NCBI RefSeq assembly: GCF_943734655.1
Contig: NC_071355.1
Location: 238,276,027-238,340,026 of the forward strand
Length of the DNA stretch: 64,000 bases
Direction of reading: 5' to 3'
From: Sabethes cyaneus
Taxonomy: Eukaryota; Arthropoda; Insecta; Diptera; Culicidae
Within the stretch, counting starts at the first letter, position 1; each line of letters opens with the position of its first letter. A program made the translations under genes and the position numbers. The notes beneath the pieces were generated by a model. It was not told the origin of the DNA. It saw only the letters and a list, made by a program, of their open reading frames with translations, and did no database searches. Below are positions 58,901-64,000 of the stretch, piece after piece.

Positions 58901-61900
58901 ATGGAGACCACGCGGTTCCAGATTGCAAAGCTAAATGGATCAAATTGGCAAACCTGGAAAATCAGGTTAGAAATTTTGCTTGCTCGTGAAGACATGTGGA
59001 CAATTGTCTCAGATGCGATTCCTGCAGATGATTTACGTACCGAGCAGTGGAAGACGCTCGATCGAAAAGCTAAAGCAACTATTGTGCTATTGTTGGATGA
59101 TAGCCAATTGTCATTGGTTAAAAGTGCGAGTCATGCTCATGATGTGTGGGAAGCATTAAAACGCTACCATCAGAAGACTTCGCGATCGGTTCGAGTTTCG
59201 CTCCTGAAAAAGTTATGCGCTATCAATTTAAGCGAACGTGGCGATATCGAACTACATTTGTTTGAAGTAGATGAACTCTTTGAGCGTCTTGCGGGAGCTG
59301 GTATGGATCTGCCTTGTGATATCAAAATTTGTATGCTCATGCGAAGTCTGCCACCTTCCTTCGACACGTTGGTGTCCGCTCTTGATAGTCGCCCCGATGA
59401 AGACTTAACAATGGACGTTGTAAAATCAAAGTTAGTGGATGAATCTCAACGGCGGCAAGAGCGTGAAAGTGTCTCAAAAGTTAAAACAGAAATAGCAATG
59501 AAGTCAGCGGTGTATAAGCGATATAAAGAAACTCGTATTTGCCATTTCTGTCAAAAGGCAGGACATCTCCAGCGAAACTGTCGCAAGCTGCTAGCGACGA
59601 AGAAAAGTGACTCTAAAAGTGATCATTCCGTCTCGGTGAAGGGAGACGAGAACGCGAAGGCAAAAGCGGCGCGAAGCGAGGATGTTGCATTTCATGTCGG
59701 TGGCGAGAAGAACGGTTGGGTGATAGACAGTGGCGCAAGCGCGCACATGACTAACGACGAAACTTCATTCACATCACTTGACAAATTTTCCGGCGGATGG
59801 ATTACGTTGGCTGACGGAGAGAAAACCCAAATATGTGGCCAGGGAAGTGTTCTTTTAAACGGCGTTGACGGCGAAGGAGAAGTTATCAAAATCGAAGTTA
59901 AAGAAGTAAAATTCGTACCGGGACTGTCGACAAATTTGATTTCAGTGAGCAAGTTGGTGCAGAACAATTACGATGTGGTGTTTGGCAAGCACGGCTGTAA
60001 AATCTTAAATGCTGACAAATGTATTGCTACCGGTATGCGGCATAATGGGCTCTATTATTTGCGACTTGCTGATGCATCAACAAACGCGTTTGTTGGATAC
60101 CACAATGATCACTGCCAGCATCAATGGCATCGGCGTTTGGGCCACCGAGACTGGGATGCAGTGAAACGTATCGTAAAGGACCAACTAGCAACTGGAATAA
60201 AGATCAACGAGTGTGGCGTACGATCTGTGTGTGAATGCTGTTTGGAAGGGAAGTCAGCGAGAGCTCCTTTTCCACCAGTAAGTGAACGTAAATCTCGTCA
60301 ACCGTTAGATATCGTACACAGCGACTTATGCGGTCCAATGAAAAATATAACGCCAAGTGGAAACCGCTACATAATGAACATAGTTGACGATTATAGTCGT
60401 TCTACGTTGACCTATCTTCTTAAGCATAAGTGGGAAGCTGCACAGCGTATAAAAGAATTTGTGAGGTGGACCGAGAATATTTTTGGACGTAAGCTGCGTG
60501 TCATAAGGACTGACGGAGGCGGAGAGTTCGATAATAACGAGCTACGTGAGTTTTATCGTGATGAGGGCATTAAAGCTCAGTTTACAGCTCCATACTCGCC
60601 TCAGCAGAACGGGGTGGCGGAACGTAAAAACCGTTCACTAACTGAAATGGCGACCTGTATGCTGCTCGATGCAGGTTTAGATCGACGCTACTGGGGAGAA
60701 GCTGTACTTACCGCCACCTATCTCCAGAATCGGCTTCCATCAAGATCAATTTCAAAAACTCCGTATGAACTCTGGTGGGGTAGAATGCCAGACTTGAAAC
60801 ATCTTCGGGTTTTTGGTAGTACTGCTTACGTTCACGTTCCGGATACGAAGCGCGCTAAAATGGACAGCAAGGCAACGAGATTGGTTTTTGTCGGCTATTC
60901 CATGGAACACAAGAGTTATCGTTTTGTAAATCCAGAAACGGATGCGATTACGATTAGCTGAGATGCAAAATTTATTGAACTCGGCAATGCAATCTCGCAA
61001 ATTGAGTTGTCAAATGCTGAGCCAGACAACATGCCAGTCGACGGTGATTCGATGAAAGAAGGAGATGATACGTTAGTCCCAGTAGAAGAAAATGCAAATC
61101 ATCGAGATGAGGCAGAAGAACTGAGTGATTATGATAATTTTTATGAAGCTGCTAGTGATGAAAATGAGCTGCCGATACAGAATGTGCGCCGTTCAACTCG
61201 TGTTAACCGTGGCGTACCGCCGCAGTATTTGGATGAGTATATGTTGGAGTATGCTGTTGGTATGGCAGCGTGTGCTGTTGAGGAGCCGGATAGTTACCGT
61301 GAAGCCATGCAGAAACCAGAATGGAGAGATGCGATGGAGGAGGAGCTAGCGTCCCATCACCGTAATACAACGTGGGAACTAGTACCACTGCCAGCCGGAC
61401 GAAAGGTGGTTGGTTCCAAATGGGTATATAAAGTGAAACGCAACGAACATGACCAAATCGTGAAGTATAAGGCGAGGTTGGTCGCACAAGGTTACACACA
61501 GCACTACGGTGTGGACTTCTGCGAAGTGTTTGCACCCGTTACGCGACAAGCTACGCTTAGAACATTTCTCGTTGTGGCTGCTAAATTGAAGATGGTCGTC
61601 CAACACTGGGATGTTAAGACGGCTTACCTGTATGGATCCCTTGATGAGGAAATATTTATGCGGCAGCCTCCGGGCTACGAGGTACCTGACAAGAACTTGG
61701 TTTGCAGACTTAGGCGTAGTATTTATGGGTTACGCCAATCAGCACGCTGCTGGAACAAAAGGTTGAACGAGGTAGTAACGAAGCTGGGCTTCAAAGCGAC
61801 AGAAGCGGATTCCTGCTTGTACCGAAAAGAGCGAGGTCAGATCAAGGTGTTTCTGATCGTTTATGTAGACGACCTGCTTATCGCGTCAGCAGATGATGCA

Positions 61901-62806
61901 GAGTGTAAGAAAATTTTTCGTTGTCTTCAGGAAGAGTTTGAACTGACTAACCTAGGTGAAGTGAAATACTTTCTCGGGTTGGAAGTAAAGCGAGAAGAGC
62001 GTTATTTTAAGGTACGTTTGGCGTATCACATCGACAAGCTGCTCTCTAAATTTGGCATGGAGCAGGCTAAAATTGCAAGGTCCCCGATGGAACCCGGGTA
62101 CCTAAAAACGGAAGTTGCAAGTAAGCTTTATAATGATCCGACGATGTATCGGAGCCTAGTTGGTGGACTCCTCTACATAGCTTGTGTTGCTAGGCCTGAC
62201 ATTGCAGTTAGTACGGCTATCCTTGGGCGCAAGTTCAGCGCGCCCAACGAATCAGACTGGACTGCAGCAAAGCGAGTGCTCCGGTACTTAAAAGCCACAA
62301 GGGACTACTACTTGCGACTAGGCGGTGATCCAAGTCAAGCACTTCTTGGTTATTCCGACGCGGATTGGGCAGGAGATATCGAAACCAGACGTTCTACTTC
62401 CGGCTTTGTGTTTAGTTTTGGAGGAGGAGTAATCTCGTGGGCTAGCCGACGACAATCCAGTGTAACGCTATCATCAATGGAAGCTGAGTATTTTGCGGTC
62501 AGTGAAGCTTGCCAAGAAGCTATCTGGCTGCGGAAACTTCTGAGTGATTTCGGCGAAAAACAAATGCAGCCCACTGTGATAAAGGAGGACAACCAGGGAT
62601 GTTTAGCTTTCGTCAAAACGGAAAGATCTACTAGGCGCTCTAAGCACATAGACACAAGAGAGCGATTCGTTCAGGAGCTTTGTATGAAGAAGCAGATTTC
62701 GCTGGAGTTTTGTCCTACACACGAGATGGTGGCGGACATACTTACGAAACCGTTGGGGCCATCGAAACTTGGACAGTTTTGTGAAATGCTCGGTCTGACG
62801 AAATAG
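58901..62806 (+). pseudogene. Copia gag-pol polyprotein, interrupted by one in-frame TGA
   Basis: The first ATG in frame is 58901 and the frame stays open to the stop at 62804-62806 except for TGA at 60959-60961 (codon 687). Approximate residues: copia-type gag 1-200; CCHC zinc knuckle from Cys214 (CHFCQKAGHLQRNC); aspartic protease DSGA at Asp276; integrase zinc-binding region (H..H, CECC) about 400-450; integrase catalytic Asp475, Asp538 and Glu574 with 35 residues between the last two. RT (YVDD at about 989-991) and RNase H (YSDADWAGD, about 1152) lie after the stop. Total length is about 1301 codons, normal for copia. The stop falls between integrase and RT, so the upstream product would still contain gag, protease and most of the integrase, while RT and RNase H could be made only by readthrough. 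A base-calling error is the main alternative. Confidence 0.93.
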
Positions 62807-62818
62807 CTGCTGCTCGTC

Positions 62819-62827
62819 GAGGAGGAG
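62819..62827 (+). other. Polypurine tract of the copia element
   Basis: GAGGAGGAG lies immediately before the 3' LTR and is the expected plus-strand primer for reverse transcription. Confidence 0.8.
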
Positions 62828-63074
62828 TGTAGAAGAGTCGACAATTACAGCTATCGAAGCGCATCTGCGCACCCCCCGCATTTATGCTATCAACAATATT
62901 TTATATGCCACTTACTGGTACAATCTTTATCATTACCAATCGAGCGTTTTGCGCAATCAGAATACGTTTTACCTGTTTAATGTAAATATAAGTCGTTAGA
63001 GTTACGCGCGAGTTATTCCTTCCACCCGTATCCGAACGCTGGATTTTCCCTGTGATATATCTAGTCTGCCATCA
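62828..63074 (+). repeat. 3' LTR of the copia element (247 bp)
   Basis: It has the same length and sequence as the 5' LTR, and is followed directly by the second TGGCC target copy. Confidence 0.97.
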
Positions 63075-63079
63075 TGGCC

Positions 63080-64000
63080 CACCTTTTTGACATTTAAATT
63101 TTGAAATGTTAGAAATTGGCAGCCTTGCCATTGTTTATTATTATCAAAACGATCAAAACAGTCTGGCTGGGCGCAGGCGAGTTTGACAGATTCAGCCCCT
63201 CAGCGGCACAGTAAGGCACAGACTGAATAAAATTTTTATGAATGAGGTGAACGGAATGTTCTCAGCGACTTACCCTTGTGTGAAATTCATTTGATAATCA
63301 AATTTGGATCTACTGTAATCCCGGAAAAAAATAACCATTACACGAAAATAAAAAATATGGTAACAATATGACACAAAATACGGTAAAAGCGATAAAATTA
63401 ATCGTCCGAAAAAAAAGCCAAACTATTAAACTTATTGTTGTCCACCATAACTTTCATGGTTTTCAGAAATTCTACCATAAAAATGACGGGTTGTTAAGTA
63501 TCTTAACAATAAAAAAATCTAGTTTTTCGCGAACAAAAATTTTCATTTACAGTTAATGTTATCCTTCTCTTATGGTAATTTTTTTAGGCGAAAAAACAAA
63601 ATATAATTAAAAAAGGCAGTAAATTTATGATGAAATGTGGCCAATTCCATAGCATAAAACAAGAAACAAAAATATTAATAAAATTTGATTTTGAGGCATT
63701 TTTACAATAAATTTACCATAAGTTTCATTGTTCACAATAAAAAACTATTGTAATTGCATTGTTTCTACTACAAAATTGATTGTAAATTTTTTTCGGGATT
63801 CTACCTACACTGAGAAAACTTTTCGTAAGTTTCTATGTGTCCCACATAGATTTTTGCAATGTGCCCAGTCAATGAACTTTACATGCCAAACAGTTATAAT
63901 TTATGGGTACGCGAAACTTTTGCACATACTATTCATATGCGTATATTTTTTATATGTATAATTGCACATACTATTCATATCCGTATAATTTTTATGTGTA
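63080..64000. other. AT-rich spacer; tandem 40-bp repeat at the end
   Basis: No gene is recognised. GCACATACTATTCATATGCG and GCACATACTATTCATATCCG head two tandem units of about 40 bp from about 63921 to the window end, with (TATG)-like words between. The array may continue outside the window. Confidence 0.45.

Larger units (their letters stand above)
58516..63074 (+). mobile_element. Full-length, recently inserted Ty1/copia LTR retrotransposon
   Basis: Two 247-bp LTRs, identical as read (58516-58762 and 62828-63074), begin TG and end CA. TGGCC flanks the element on both sides (58511-58515 and 63075-63079), a perfect 5-bp target duplication. A tRNA primer site follows the 5' LTR directly and a GAGGAGGAG polypurine tract abuts the 3' LTR. 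The internal region is one gag-pol frame with copia domain order (gag, protease, integrase, RT, RNase H). Identical LTRs mean essentially no time for divergence since insertion. A single in-frame TGA is the only lesion seen. Confidence 0.97.

Overview
This is insect nuclear DNA, most likely dipteran and probably a mosquito. The sequence shows a split zinc-finger gene with 51-230 nt introns, a copia element primed by initiator tRNA-Met, (GTCY)n-bearing Helentron-like repeats of the kind known from flies, and dense, nested transposon debris. The species call is an inference; nothing here fixes it. There is no bacterial-style gene packing, and no CRISPR array, operon or rRNA was seen.

Layout. 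0-4.4 kb: dispersed repeats, a possible tRNA-derived SINE, a CR1/jockey-like reverse transcriptase (RT) relic on the minus strand and a ~30 bp tandem array. 4.4-7.8 kb: mostly unique sequence. 7.8-10.7 kb: three relics of one non-LTR retrotransposon family. 10.8-15.8 kb: two long degenerate minisatellite tracts with shared 'head' sequences, separated by a terminal-repeat element that carries a solo LTR. 15.8-19.6 kb: mostly unique. 19.7-24.4 kb: a foldback with ~480 bp arms whose loop holds a Helentron-like element (716 bp tetranucleotide tract plus 13 monomers of ~143 bp). 24.4-31 kb: two decayed Tc1/mariner-type transposase relics, a half copy of a TTAA element, a 5'-truncated non-LTR tail and a unique stretch (26.8-28.1 kb). 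31.5-37.7 kb: tandem duplication, hairpins, a 2.1 kb palindromic element with ~800 bp arms, a second Helentron-like copy and another foldback. 37.7-42.9 kb: mostly unique. 43-51 kb: RT relics, MITEs and a three-level nested insertion ending in a TTAA-flanked palindrome. 52.2-55.7 kb: the only convincing host gene, a minus-strand C2H2 zinc-finger protein modelled as four exons (960 aa, about 20 fingers). 56.9-58.5 kb: nested MITEs. 58.5-63.1 kb: a complete, very young Ty1/copia element with identical 247 bp LTRs and a perfect target-site duplication, disabled by one in-frame stop.

The most notable pattern is the number of long near-perfect palindromes (four with arms of about 240-800 bp, plus several small hairpins) in 64 kb. 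If transcribed through, each would fold into long double-stranded RNA, so the window is a candidate source of hairpin-derived small RNAs. That step is inference. Apart from the zinc-finger gene and the copia polyprotein, the reading frames are fragments or repeat shadows.
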